NCBI GenBank assembly: GCA_029260515.1
Contig: JAJDDC010000070.1
Coordinates: 434,001-498,000 of the forward strand
DNA: 64,000 nucleotides
Origin: Phycisphaerales bacterium
Lineage (GTDB): Bacteria; Planctomycetota; Phycisphaerae; Phycisphaerales; UBA1924
Direction: 5' to 3'
The first letter of the stretch is position 1; the number at the start of each line of letters is the position of its first letter. The position numbers were made by a program, and so were the translations under genes. The notes under the pieces are model-generated. The model was not told the origin of the DNA. It searched no databases and saw only the letters and a program-made list of their open reading frames with translations. Positions 43,587-51,687 of this stretch are shown one piece after another.

Positions 43587-44174
43587 TCAGGGGCTCGGGG
43601 CGTCGGGGGGCGGCGCACTCCCCGCGTCCTTGGCGTTGGCGCCGTCATTGCCGTTGTGCTCGCCGGAGTTGCGGATGGCGAAGTCGAGCCACGAGTACCA
43701 GAGCGTGACAAAGGAGATGGCGAACAGGAGGGTGGCGATGAAGTACTCGCCCAGGCCGCACGCGGCGCCGATGGCGGCGGTGACCCAGATCGCCGCGGCG
43801 GTCGTGAGGCCCTTGACCGACTTCTTGGACTGCAGGATTGCGCCCGCGCCCAGGAAGCCCACGCCCGAGATGATGTACGAGAGCACCCGCGTCGGGTCCA
43901 CGCGGATCGTCTCGCCCACCTGGTTCTCGTTGAGCAGGGCCGAGCCCATCGCCGCGAAGCCGGCGGCCCCGATCGCGATCAGGATCATCGTCCGCGAGTC
44001 CGCGGGCTTGTCCGACCGCGACCGCTCCCAGCCGAGCAGCAGCGCGAAGATGGCCGCGACGAGCATCCGGACGACCAGCGTCCCCGCCGTCGGGGACGTG
44101 AACTGGGCGACGATCTCGTCGAACACCCCGGCGGTCGGGGGGGCGGCTGGCGGGATGGCGGCGAGCGTCCACAT
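43587..44174 (-). CDS. MgtC/SapB family membrane protein
   Basis: 195 residues, ATG at 44174. Five hydrophobic segments carry the family motifs: LVVRMLVAAIFALLLGWERS near residue 33, SRTMILIAIGAAGFA, RVLSYIISGVGFLGAGAIL and SVKGLTTAAAIWVTAAIGAACGLGEY. MgtC proteins sit in the inner membrane and help cells cope with low magnesium or modulate the F-type ATPase; the exact role differs between species. The C-terminal 35 residues are polar and Pro-rich, unlike the regulatory ACT-like tail of larger members. TAGAGT lies 8 nt before the start and there is no Shine-Dalgarno sequence. Confidence 0.9.
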   Translation of the reverse strand: MWTLAAIPPAAPPTAGVFDEIVAQFTSPTAGTLVVRMLVAAIFALLLGWERSRSDKPADSRTMILIAIGAAGFAAMGSALLNENQVGETIRVDPTRVLSYIISGVGFLGAGAILQSKKSVKGLTTAAAIWVTAAIGAACGLGEYFIATLLFAISFVTLWYSWLDFAIRNSGEHNGNDGANAKDAGSAPPPDAPSP

Positions 44175-44182
44175 CGGTAGGG

Positions 44183-44188
44183 ACTCTA
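44183..44188 (-). promoter_or_regulatory. -10-like box TAGAGT of the mgtC-like gene
   Basis: On the minus strand TAGAGT is followed by 8 nt and the ATG at 44174. It is the same hexamer as upstream of the C25-like gene at 28059. Confidence 0.4.
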
Positions 44189-44461
44189 TGCCGTATGTGA
44201 AGATCGCGCAAAGATATCGGGTTTTGTGCGGGCCGGCGCGGTCGGGTGCGGGAGGGCGTGGGCGGGGTCCGGGGCGAGACTTGCGGGACGCGAGCGCCAA
44301 GGATGGATCCCGGCCCTGTGCCCGCCGTACCGCGGGTGTTGGGGGCGGGCCCGCGCCGGGCGCCAGCGCGTCGGCGGGGCGGGGATCGGGGTCCGCACGA
44401 GAGTCCCCGCGCGAGCGGCACACGCCCGGCACGACCAGCCGGGCCCCTTGGAGCAACGCAC

Positions 44462-45841
44462 ATGGCAGCGCGTACCGGAGCCAGCGTCGGCGTCGCCGTC
44501 ACCATCACGATCCTCGGCGTGCTCAGCCTCGTGCTGTTCGTGCTCGCGATGGTGTTCTACGGCAACATGTCCAAGGCGCAGAACGAGCTGCGACAGACGC
44601 AGGAATCGGTCAACGAGTTCGTCCGTCAGGGCGAGCGGACGGAGGAGCGTGTCCGGCGAGCCCTCGACCGCGCCCGTGCCGAACGCCAGAGCGTCGTGGA
44701 TTACCTGCTCACCTCGATGCGCGAGACGATGACACTCGCCGGCGGTCCCGATTCGGCGGACATGACCTCCGCCCAGCTGGCCGACCGCTTCGCGGAGTTG
44801 GGCGGCGAGGGCGGCTCGCTCATCGGGCTCGTCAACGACCTGCAGTCGCACATCGCCGACCTGGAGACCCGCCTGGCCCAGAGCGAGTCGGACCGCGACG
44901 AGGCGCTGGCGCGCGCCCACGCCGAGGCGACGCGGATCGGCGAGCTCGAGGCCACGTTCGTCGCCCAGGGCGACGAGCTGGGCGACGAGGTCGGGCAGAT
45001 CCGGTCTGACTTCTCGACCCTGCAGACCGGGTACCAGGACGTCGAACGCCAGATGCGCGACAACGTGGACCGGATCGCCTCGGAGGCGGGCACGACCATC
45101 TCGCAGCAGCGGGCGCAGATCAACGAGCTGCGGACGCAGCTGGCGATCGTGAACGACCAGATCCGAACCCTGCGTGGCGAGGGCAGGGTGAACGTGGTCC
45201 GCCCGCTGGCCGAGGAGGCGTTGGCCGACGCAACGGTCCAGCGCGTGGACCCGGTCGCGCGCGAGATCACGATCTCGATCGGGCGGGCCAAGAAGGCGAT
45301 CCTGGGCATGATGTTCGCGGTCTACGACAACTCGAGCGAGATCCGCCCCGACCCGGTCTCGGGCGAGTACGCCAGGGGCAAGGCGACGGTCGAGATCATC
45401 CGCATCTTCGAGGGCTACTCGGTCGCGCGGATCATCGACGAGTCGCGGGGCAACCCGATCGTCAAGGGCAACGTCGTCGCCAACGCGGTCTACGACCCGG
45501 ACAAGACGTACAAGATGATCGTGTTCGGCAACTTCGACATCGACCGCGACGGCGTCGCGACGCCCCTGGAGCGCGAGGACCTCAAGGCCCTTATCGAGCG
45601 CTGGGGCGGGGTCGTGCAGGACGAGGTGACGGGCGACATCGACTACATCATCCTGGGCGAGAAGCCGGTGGTCGGGCCCGAGCCGCACGCGGGCGCGGAC
45701 GTCGAGATCGTCGAGGAGCACCTGCGCCGCAAGCGGGTCGTCGAGGAGTACGAGGCGCTACGGGCGACCGCGCAGTCCACGAGCACGCCGATCCTCAACG
45801 AGAACCGCCTGCGGACGCTGATCGGCGACTACCCCCGCTGA
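44462..45841 (+). CDS. Membrane-anchored coiled-coil protein with BRCT-like C-terminus
   Basis: 459 residues, ATG at 44462 with GGAGCAA about 7 nt upstream. One transmembrane helix (about 10-33) anchors it; residues 40-240 form a long coiled coil rich in Glu, Arg and Gln (AQNELRQTQESVNEFVRQGE ...). Residues 265-330 look like a small beta domain (GRAKKAILGMMFAVYDN, KGKATVEIIRIF-like). The C-terminal segment FGNFDIDRDGVATPLERE, DLKALIERWGGVVQDEVTGD, IDYIILGEKP follows the BRCT pattern: an R-x-x-L-x-x-L-I helix, W-G-G-x-V turn and a D-Y-I-I-L-G strand. BRCT domains normally bind phosphoproteins in DNA repair, so a membrane-bound one is odd. Identification of the BRCT fold is by motif only. Confidence 0.72.
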   Translation: MAARTGASVGVAVTITILGVLSLVLFVLAMVFYGNMSKAQNELRQTQESVNEFVRQGERTEERVRRALDRARAERQSVVDYLLTSMRETMTLAGGPDSADMTSAQLADRFAELGGEGGSLIGLVNDLQSHIADLETRLAQSESDRDEALARAHAEATRIGELEATFVAQGDELGDEVGQIRSDFSTLQTGYQDVERQMRDNVDRIASEAGTTISQQRAQINELRTQLAIVNDQIRTLRGEGRVNVVRPLAEEALADATVQRVDPVAREITISIGRAKKAILGMMFAVYDNSSEIRPDPVSGEYARGKATVEIIRIFEGYSVARIIDESRGNPIVKGNVVANAVYDPDKTYKMIVFGNFDIDRDGVATPLEREDLKALIERWGGVVQDEVTGDIDYIILGEKPVVGPEPHAGADVEIVEEHLRRKRVVEEYEALRATAQSTSTPILNENRLRTLIGDYPR

Positions 45842-45875
45842 CCCCGCCCCCAGACACGCACAGCCCGGGAAGCCC

Positions 45876-46988
45876 ATGGCCAGCACGATCCCGGAGCCGT
45901 CGCTCCTGCAGCGCGCGGTCATCCACCCGGCGACCTACTACGCGTTCCGCTCGGCGCTGGTGATGCCCCAGGTCGCGGGCGTCACGCCCTCGCTGCGGAC
46001 GGCCCGCAAGATCGGCGCGGCCTACGGCCGCGCCCGCGTCAACCGCACGCGCATCGAGCGGGCGATGGGGCACATCGAGCAGGCCTTGCCCGAGCTGGAC
46101 GCGCCCGCCCGCGAGGCGATGGCCAGGCGGTCGTACGAGCACCTCTTCGAGCTGGCGGTCGAGATGACCGCCTGCCAGCGCCTGCTGACCGAGGACGGCT
46201 GGCCACACCACATCCGCCTCGGCGAGCGGATCAAGAGCGTCTTCGACCACTTGTTCTCCGGGAGGCCGCTGATCCTGATCACCGGGCACTGCGGGAACTG
46301 GGAGGTGCTCGGGTTCACGCTCGGGTTGCTCGGCTTCAAGGTCCACGGCGTGTACCGCCCGCTGGACGTCAAGCCCCTGGACCGCTGGGTGCGTGAGTCG
46401 CGTTCGCGGCGCGGGCTCGAGCTGGTGGACAAGTTCGGCGCGGTCCAGCGGATGCCCGAGCTGATCCAGTCGGGCGCGATCGGGTTCGTCGCCGACCAAA
46501 ACGCGGGCGACAGGGGCATGTTCGCGCCCTACTTCGGGCGCCTGACCTCGACCTACAAGTCGATCGGGCTGCTCGCGCTGCGGACGCGGGCGGCGGTGCT
46601 TGTGGGCTCGGCCAGGCGCCTGCCCGAGGTTGCGGTGGGCGGCGGGGTGCGCCAGACAAGGGGCCTGGACTACATCATGGACGCCGAGGAGGTCATCGTC
46701 CCCGAGGAGTACGAGGCCCAGCCCGACCCGCTGTTCTACCTGACGGCGAGGTACCGGCGCGCCCTGGAGCGGATCGTTCGAAGGGCGCCGGAACAGTACC
46801 TGTGGATGCACCGAATGTGGAAGAGCCGCCCGCGCCACGAGCGGACGGACCAGCCCTTCCCGCCGCGCATGCGCGAGAAGCTCGCCGAGCTTCCCTGGAT
46901 GTGCGACGAGGACGTGGAGCGGCTGGTGGACCGGTCGGACCGCGACCGGGCCTTCCTGAAGGAGCACAACCTCAGCCGCCTGCCCTGA
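45876..46988 (+). CDS. Lysophospholipid/lipid A-type acyltransferase
   Basis: 370 residues, ATG at 45876, 34 bp after the previous stop and so probably co-transcribed. The H-x4-E catalytic motif is TGHCGNWEVLG, and the second motif is GFVADQNAGDRGMFAPYFG with the substrate-contact residues; both belong to the LpxL/HtrB superfamily. Typical members move an acyl chain from ACP to lipid A, and some acylate other lipids. The C-terminal part (about 280-370) is rich in Arg, Trp and acidic residues (YLWMHRMWKSRPRHERTDQ). Whether this organism makes lipid A cannot be told from the window, although the O-antigen ligase-like gene nearby is consistent with it. Confidence 0.87.
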   Translation: MASTIPEPSLLQRAVIHPATYYAFRSALVMPQVAGVTPSLRTARKIGAAYGRARVNRTRIERAMGHIEQALPELDAPAREAMARRSYEHLFELAVEMTACQRLLTEDGWPHHIRLGERIKSVFDHLFSGRPLILITGHCGNWEVLGFTLGLLGFKVHGVYRPLDVKPLDRWVRESRSRRGLELVDKFGAVQRMPELIQSGAIGFVADQNAGDRGMFAPYFGRLTSTYKSIGLLALRTRAAVLVGSARRLPEVAVGGGVRQTRGLDYIMDAEEVIVPEEYEAQPDPLFYLTARYRRALERIVRRAPEQYLWMHRMWKSRPRHERTDQPFPPRMREKLAELPWMCDEDVERLVDRSDRDRAFLKEHNLSRLP

Positions 46989-47071
46989 CGGTGGGGCAGC
47001 GGGGGGGGACACGACCGGTGACGGGCGCGTGTGGGGCGTTGTGGTCGCCGGGACGAAAGGGGATACTCGCA

Positions 47072-47503
47072 ATGACGATCAGCACCGGGGAGAAGAACGC
47101 GATGACGCAACAGGGCGGGAGACTCGAGGACGTGCGCGTGCTGATCGTGGACGACGACCGGGACGTGCTCGAATCGATCGACGCGGCGTTCCAGGCCGAG
47201 GGCGCGATGACCATGGTCGCGATGGACGGCGACGAGGCGGTCAAGATCTGCTTCGAGGACCCGCCCGAGCTGGTCATCCTCGACGTCATGCTCCCCAAGC
47301 GGTCGGGCTTCCTGGCCCTCGAAAAGATCAAGGGACGCGAGGACTCGCCGATCGTGATCATGGTCACAGCGAACGAGGGCAGACGGCACCAGGCGTACGC
47401 CGAGTCGCTGGGCGTGGACGACTACCTGCTCAAGCCCGTGCCCCTGTCGCGGTTGCTCGACGTCGCGATCGATCTGCTCGAGAAGCAGGGCGACGAGGAC
47501 TGA
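47072..47503 (+). CDS. Receiver-only response regulator (CheY-like)
   Basis: 143 residues, ATG at 47072. It is a single receiver domain with the acidic pocket DDD (27-29), the phospho-acceptor Asp71 in VILDVMLPK and the Lys in YLLKPVP. There is no output domain, so it acts by binding another protein, or by passing on a phosphoryl group. No kinase is adjacent. The sensor-less kinase at 11295 is a possible partner but nothing proves it. The two following genes on the same strand are small hypotheticals. Confidence 0.88.
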   Translation: MTISTGEKNAMTQQGGRLEDVRVLIVDDDRDVLESIDAAFQAEGAMTMVAMDGDEAVKICFEDPPELVILDVMLPKRSGFLALEKIKGREDSPIVIMVTANEGRRHQAYAESLGVDDYLLKPVPLSRLLDVAIDLLEKQGDED

Positions 47504-47547
47504 GGGTCCGCCGCGCCCGGCGGCGATGGATCGGCAACAATGCCCGC

Positions 47548-47883
47548 GTGGCCCGGGGCAAAAAACGACAGCTCGTGTTCCTCAAGCCCAACGACCCGGA
47601 CGACATCTCCGCGGGGTATTCGTCGCTGGGCACGCTCGGCGAGTTCGAGGCGGCGTTGGCCCCGTTCAACACCGCGCCCGACGGGTCCGACGGCACGTCG
47701 ATGGGCACGCGGTTCCTGCACGGCCCCGGCCTGGTCGTCGAGGTCCCCACCGGGCTCGACGAGATCACGCAGGCCCTCATCACCGTCCTCGACGACGACT
47801 TCGCCCTGCCCGTGCTGATGCGGATCTGCAGGGCCAACGTCTGGAAGATGCAGGACACCGAATCCGGGCAGATGTTCGGGTGA
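47548..47883 (+). CDS. Conserved-looking small hypothetical protein
   Basis: 111 residues from a GTG at 47548, with AACAAT 6 nt upstream as a possible -10 box. The sequence starts with a basic stretch (VARGKKRQLVFLKPNDPDDI), then a balanced acidic and hydrophobic region (GTLGEFEAALAPFNTAPDG, LVVEVPTGLDEITQALITVLDDDF), and ends with NVWKMQDTESGQMFG. No cysteines, signal peptide or membrane helix is seen, so it is probably a soluble cytoplasmic protein. Codon composition is like that of its neighbours. No family recognised. Confidence 0.6.
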   Translation: MARGKKRQLVFLKPNDPDDISAGYSSLGTLGEFEAALAPFNTAPDGSDGTSMGTRFLHGPGLVVEVPTGLDEITQALITVLDDDFALPVLMRICRANVWKMQDTESGQMFG

Positions 47884-47959
47884 AGATCCGCCGATATGCC
47901 CCGTGACCGGGCGAGGCGCCCCATCCCGAGTTCTCTGACGAACCCGTGTCCTGACGATC

Positions 47960-47965
47960 TAGGAT
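47960..47965 (+). promoter_or_regulatory. -10-like box TAGGAT of the small FmdB-like gene
   Basis: TAGGAT is followed by TGAGC and the ATG at 47971 (5 nt). CTGACG 19 nt upstream is a weak -35. Confidence 0.38.
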
Positions 47966-47970
47966 TGAGC

Positions 47971-48267
47971 ATGCCCACGTACGTGTACGAGTTCCTGGAC
48001 GAGGAGGGCGAGGGCACGGGCGAGTGCTTCGAGCTCGTCGAGCCGATCAGCGCCGACGCGCTGACCGAGCACGAGGGGCGACCGGTGCACCGCGTGCCCC
48101 AGGCGCCGAACATCGCCGGCAAGTGGTCGGACATGAAGTCCAAGAGCGCGATGAGCAACGAGAACCTCGAGCGCCTGGGCTTCACGAAATACCAGAAGAA
48201 CACCGACGGCGGGATGTCGCGGGTCGCGGGCAAGGAAGGCCCGAAGAACATCTCGCTCGACGACTAG
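47971..48267 (+). CDS. Small FmdB-like protein lacking zinc cysteines
   Basis: 98 residues, ATG at 47971. The N-terminus MPTYVYEFLDEEGEGTGECFELVEP resembles the FmdB/YfiH-type start MPTYEYxC..CG..FE, but only one cysteine (residue 20 region) is present, so the zinc knuckle is not intact. The rest (GRPVHRVPQAPNIAGKWSDM ... GGMSRVAGKEGPKNISLDD) is polar and basic. It may be a degenerate or functionally altered FmdB relative, or unrelated. Placed on the strength of its start signals and clear codon periodicity. Confidence 0.6.
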   Translation: MPTYVYEFLDEEGEGTGECFELVEPISADALTEHEGRPVHRVPQAPNIAGKWSDMKSKSAMSNENLERLGFTKYQKNTDGGMSRVAGKEGPKNISLDD

Positions 48268-48298
48268 GTCGCCGAGGCCGAGCCCGCGAGGCGTCGGG

Positions 48299-49729
48299 TC
48301 AGCGGCGCGCGAGCCGCACGCGCTCCGCGGGGCGCACGCTCGGGCACAGCGTCAGCACCACGACGAGCAGGATCGCCGACTGCACGCTCAGGTGGGCCGT
48401 GTCGAACATCGCCGCCAGGGCGAGGCCCAGGAGCGCGAACACGGGCCCGGCGTCGTAGCCGGTGAGATCCACGAGGCGCCGCCCGCCGGCGCCGCCCGCC
48501 CTGAACCCGCCCACGAGTGCGAACGCGAGCGCCCCGACGCACAGCGCCAGGCCCACGAGCCCGGTCGTCGCGGCGATGTGCAGGTAGGCGTTGTGGGCGT
48601 GGTCGTGCACCGGGCGGTCGCCGGGATCGGCGCCCTGAACGTTGATCTCGTCAACGACCCAGGCGCGGTACCCGCCCAGGCCGACGCCCGCGACGGGGTG
48701 CTCGCGGGCCGCGTCGATCGCCCAGCCCGCCATGAGCAGGCGGGCGCCCGTGTCCGAGGCGTAGTCCCCGCCCTCGACGGACCGGGCGATGTCCTGGCGG
48801 GCGCGCTCGTAGCGCGAGACGAGGAGATCGCCCGCCAGCAGCCAGCCCGCGACGCCGACGAGCGCGACGAGCCCGAGTGGCGCGAGCAGTGAGCGTGCGC
48901 GTGCATCCTTGCGCAGCGCGACGCGCCAGATCGCGATGCCCACGACGATCAGCACGAGCGTGCCCGAGGCGACCCATGCGCCGCGTGAGCCGGTCGCGAG
49001 CACGCCGAAGGCCGCGAGCCCAGCGCCGCCCAGCGCCAGCGCCCGGACTCGCCCGCGCCCCATGAAGGCCGCGGGCAGGTGCAGGCCCAGCGCACCCGTC
49101 AGCAGCGTCCCACCCACGACCGGGTCCCACCAGACGGAGTTGCGTCCCTCCCACCGGTCCCAGGGCAACCAGGAAAGTTCGAGGCGCGTCCCGATCGCGT
49201 GGGCGACCTGGAGCACGTTGCCCGCCGCGAACCCGACCGCCAGCGCCGCGATGAGCCAGCGTCGGTTCTCGAGCACGGGCCAGAGCATCATGCCGACGGC
49301 CAGGGCGCGGACCATCGCCAGCTCGTCGAGCCCGTGGCGGAGATCGCGCGTCCAGAGCAGCGACGCCCCGGCCCACGCGAGGTAGCCCAGGCAGCAGACC
49401 GTCGCGGGCTGCTGGAACAGGGAGACGAGCGACCGCCAGGTGTGGCCCAGTCGGATGATCGAGTAGACGGCCAGTGGCGCGAACGCGATCTCGGCGGCGG
49501 TGTTGGTCGTGGTCAGGGCCAGCAGCGCGCCGACGGCGAGGAGGGTGTGCAGGCGGACGCCCACCTCGTCGTGCCGGTGCTGGCGGGCGAACGCGTCGTC
49601 CAGGCGACCGCGGTCGATCCAGGGCGCCCGGAAGGCCAGAAACAGGCGTGGGGGGCGTCGTCCGGCCGATTCGGGTGGTGTTACGGGCCCTGATTGGTAC
49701 TGTTGTGGGGGCATCGGGGCGGCGGGCAT
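48299..49729 (-). CDS. O-antigen ligase (Wzy/WaaL-like) family membrane protein
   Basis: 476 residues; ATG at 49729 or the second ATG at 49714. Eleven or so hydrophobic segments span the protein. The large periplasmic loop near residue 350-400 has the family hallmarks REHPVAGVGLGGYRAWVVD and DHAHNAYLHIAATTGLVGLALC, where the His residues take part in sugar transfer from a lipid carrier. The C-terminal helices follow. Such enzymes either polymerise O-antigen units or join them to the lipid A core. It is convergent with the FmdB-like gene, 31 bp apart, and shares no operon with other polysaccharide genes. Start codon uncertain; no Shine-Dalgarno seen. Confidence 0.82.
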   Translation of the reverse strand: MPAAPMPPQQYQSGPVTPPESAGRRPPRLFLAFRAPWIDRGRLDDAFARQHRHDEVGVRLHTLLAVGALLALTTTNTAAEIAFAPLAVYSIIRLGHTWRSLVSLFQQPATVCCLGYLAWAGASLLWTRDLRHGLDELAMVRALAVGMMLWPVLENRRWLIAALAVGFAAGNVLQVAHAIGTRLELSWLPWDRWEGRNSVWWDPVVGGTLLTGALGLHLPAAFMGRGRVRALALGGAGLAAFGVLATGSRGAWVASGTLVLIVVGIAIWRVALRKDARARSLLAPLGLVALVGVAGWLLAGDLLVSRYERARQDIARSVEGGDYASDTGARLLMAGWAIDAAREHPVAGVGLGGYRAWVVDEINVQGADPGDRPVHDHAHNAYLHIAATTGLVGLALCVGALAFALVGGFRAGGAGGRRLVDLTGYDAGPVFALLGLALAAMFDTAHLSVQSAILLVVVLTLCPSVRPAERVRLARR

Positions 49730-49906
49730 GATCCGGGCGCCGGGCCTCGCGGGCAACCCGCCCCAACGACGGGCCCCGCGAAACAGGATTGTCACGCCCA
49801 GCGTCCCCGCTGAACCCTCGGGCCCCGAACCCCGAACAATGTGGGGGGGAGAACCGGGCGGGCGGCGCGGGCCGCCGGGCGGATCGAGATCCTCGGGAGC
49901 CAGGCC

Positions 49907-51664
49907 ATGACCGACATCCAACGCGTGCTCAAGGCCGCGGCGGGTCGTTTGTTCCTCGCTGATCTGCTCAGGACGCTGACCGTGACCATCACCATCACGC
50001 TGCTCGCGATGGTGGTGTTCCGGATCGCGCAGAAGCTGGCGCCGATCGAGGCGCCGTGGGCGTGGGTGTTCGGCGCCGGCGCGGGCGCCGCGGTGCTCGT
50101 CGCGCTGGTCTGGAGCGCGACGCGTCGGGCCCGGGGGATCGACGTGGCCCGCCAGGTGGACGAGCGCGCGGGGCTGCGCGAGTCGATCTCGACGGCCCTG
50201 TGCGTGGACCGCGACGAGGGCGCCTGGTCGCGGGCCGTCGTCGAGCAGGCGGGCGAGAAGGCGCGGGGCGTGAACGTCCGCGAGGCGATACCGGTCACGA
50301 CGCCGAGGCTGTGGCCCGCGGTGCTCGCGGGCGCGATCGCGCTGGCGTGCGTCTGGTGGTTGCCCAGCTACGACCTTGCGGGGCTCTTCGAGCAGAAGGA
50401 AGCCAACGACGCGCAGCAGCGCGAGATCCGCGAGGTGCTCGGCGAGGTCAAGTCGGGCCAGAAGCGGCTCGAGGAGCTGCTCGCCCAGACCGACGTTGGT
50501 GTTGACGAGGACGAGCCCGACGAGTCTTCGGGCGACGCGGACGCGTCCGAGGCGACGAAGGCCGAGCAGATCAAACGCCAGGCGATCAAGAAGCTGACGA
50601 ACCTGTCGGACCGGATCAAGAAGGCGCAGGACTCGGGCGAGGCGCACAAGCTGGACGCGCTCAAGCAGGCGTTGACGAAGCTGCGCGAGCCGACGGACTC
50701 GCCCGCGAGCGAGTTCTCGCGTCAGCTGGCCAAGGGCAACTTTTCGGACGCCAAGCAGGAGCTCGAGAAGCTGGCCGAGCAGCTCAGCGCCGACGAGCTG
50801 AGCGATCCCGAGAAGAAGGCGTTGCAGCAGCAGCTCCAGCGCCTGGGCGAGCAGATGCAGCAGCTGGCCGAGTCGCGCGAGGCGCTCGAGCAGCAGCTCC
50901 AGCAGCAGGGCCTGAGCGAGCAGCAGGCCCAGGAGGCGGCCCGCGACCCGTCCAAGCTCGACGAGATGCTCCAGAACATGCCGGGGATCCCGTCGGACAT
51001 GGCGGCGCAGATGCGTCAGATGGCCGACGCCCAGCAGCAGGCGGGCGAGTCGATGCAGTCGATGGCCCAGTCGCTCCAGCAGATGGCCCAGAACATGTCG
51101 CAGGACTCGATGAGCCAGGAGGCCCAGCAGGCGATGGAGTCGATGAGCGACCAGCTCTCGCAGATGGAGATGAGCCAGCAGGAGTGCGAGTCGCTCGAGG
51201 CCGCGATGAGCGAGATCCAGGACCAGATGCAGAAGATGGGCCAGGACGGCCAGGGTGGTCAGGGCGGCGAGGGTCAGTGGGGCGAGGGCGACCAGCAGGG
51301 CCAGTGGGAAGAGGGCGACTCGATGTCCGAGGGCGACGGGAGCGGCGGCCCGGGCGAGGGCTGGGGCAAGAGCCCGGACTCCCAGGCCGTGGACTACATG
51401 CTCGAGAAGCAGAAGGAGAAGGTCGAGAACCAGGGCGGGCCCACGATCGGGTCCACGCTGGTGTACGGCGACCAGATCCGGGGCGAGTCGGTCGCCCAGT
51501 TCGAGGCGGCGACGACCGCGGCCAAGGCCGAGGCGGCCGAGGCGATCGAGACGCGACGCATCCCCCGCGAGTACGAGAAGGCGATCCAGCACTACTTCGG
51601 GCGACTCGAGGCGCGGGCGAAGGCCAAGCGGGCCGCCGAGCAGGCGGGCGAGGGCGACGGCTGA
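49907..51664 (+). CDS. DUF4175-like membrane protein with Gln-rich coiled coil
   Basis: 585 residues, ATG at 49907. Hydrophobic segments are at about 15-40, 47-68 and 138-155; a periplasmic DUF4175-type segment lies between (VARQVDERAGLRESISTAL). Residues 200-480 form an almost unbroken coiled coil rich in Gln, Met, Ala and Glu (QQLQRLGEQMQQLAESREAL and MAQSLQQMAQNMSQDSMSQ), followed by an acidic, Gly-rich linker and a conserved C-terminal region (GPTIGSTLVYGDQIRGES ... RRIPREYEKAIQHYFGRLEA). Related planctomycete proteins lie near MoxR/BatA loci; no such gene is here. Function unknown; probably a structural protein of the envelope. Confidence 0.75.
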   Translation: MTDIQRVLKAAAGRLFLADLLRTLTVTITITLLAMVVFRIAQKLAPIEAPWAWVFGAGAGAAVLVALVWSATRRARGIDVARQVDERAGLRESISTALCVDRDEGAWSRAVVEQAGEKARGVNVREAIPVTTPRLWPAVLAGAIALACVWWLPSYDLAGLFEQKEANDAQQREIREVLGEVKSGQKRLEELLAQTDVGVDEDEPDESSGDADASEATKAEQIKRQAIKKLTNLSDRIKKAQDSGEAHKLDALKQALTKLREPTDSPASEFSRQLAKGNFSDAKQELEKLAEQLSADELSDPEKKALQQQLQRLGEQMQQLAESREALEQQLQQQGLSEQQAQEAARDPSKLDEMLQNMPGIPSDMAAQMRQMADAQQQAGESMQSMAQSLQQMAQNMSQDSMSQEAQQAMESMSDQLSQMEMSQQECESLEAAMSEIQDQMQKMGQDGQGGQGGEGQWGEGDQQGQWEEGDSMSEGDGSGGPGEGWGKSPDSQAVDYMLEKQKEKVENQGGPTIGSTLVYGDQIRGESVAQFEAATTAAKAEAAEAIETRRIPREYEKAIQHYFGRLEARAKAKRAAEQAGEGDG

Positions 51665-51687
51665 CGCGGCCCGGGTACCCTGGTTTG

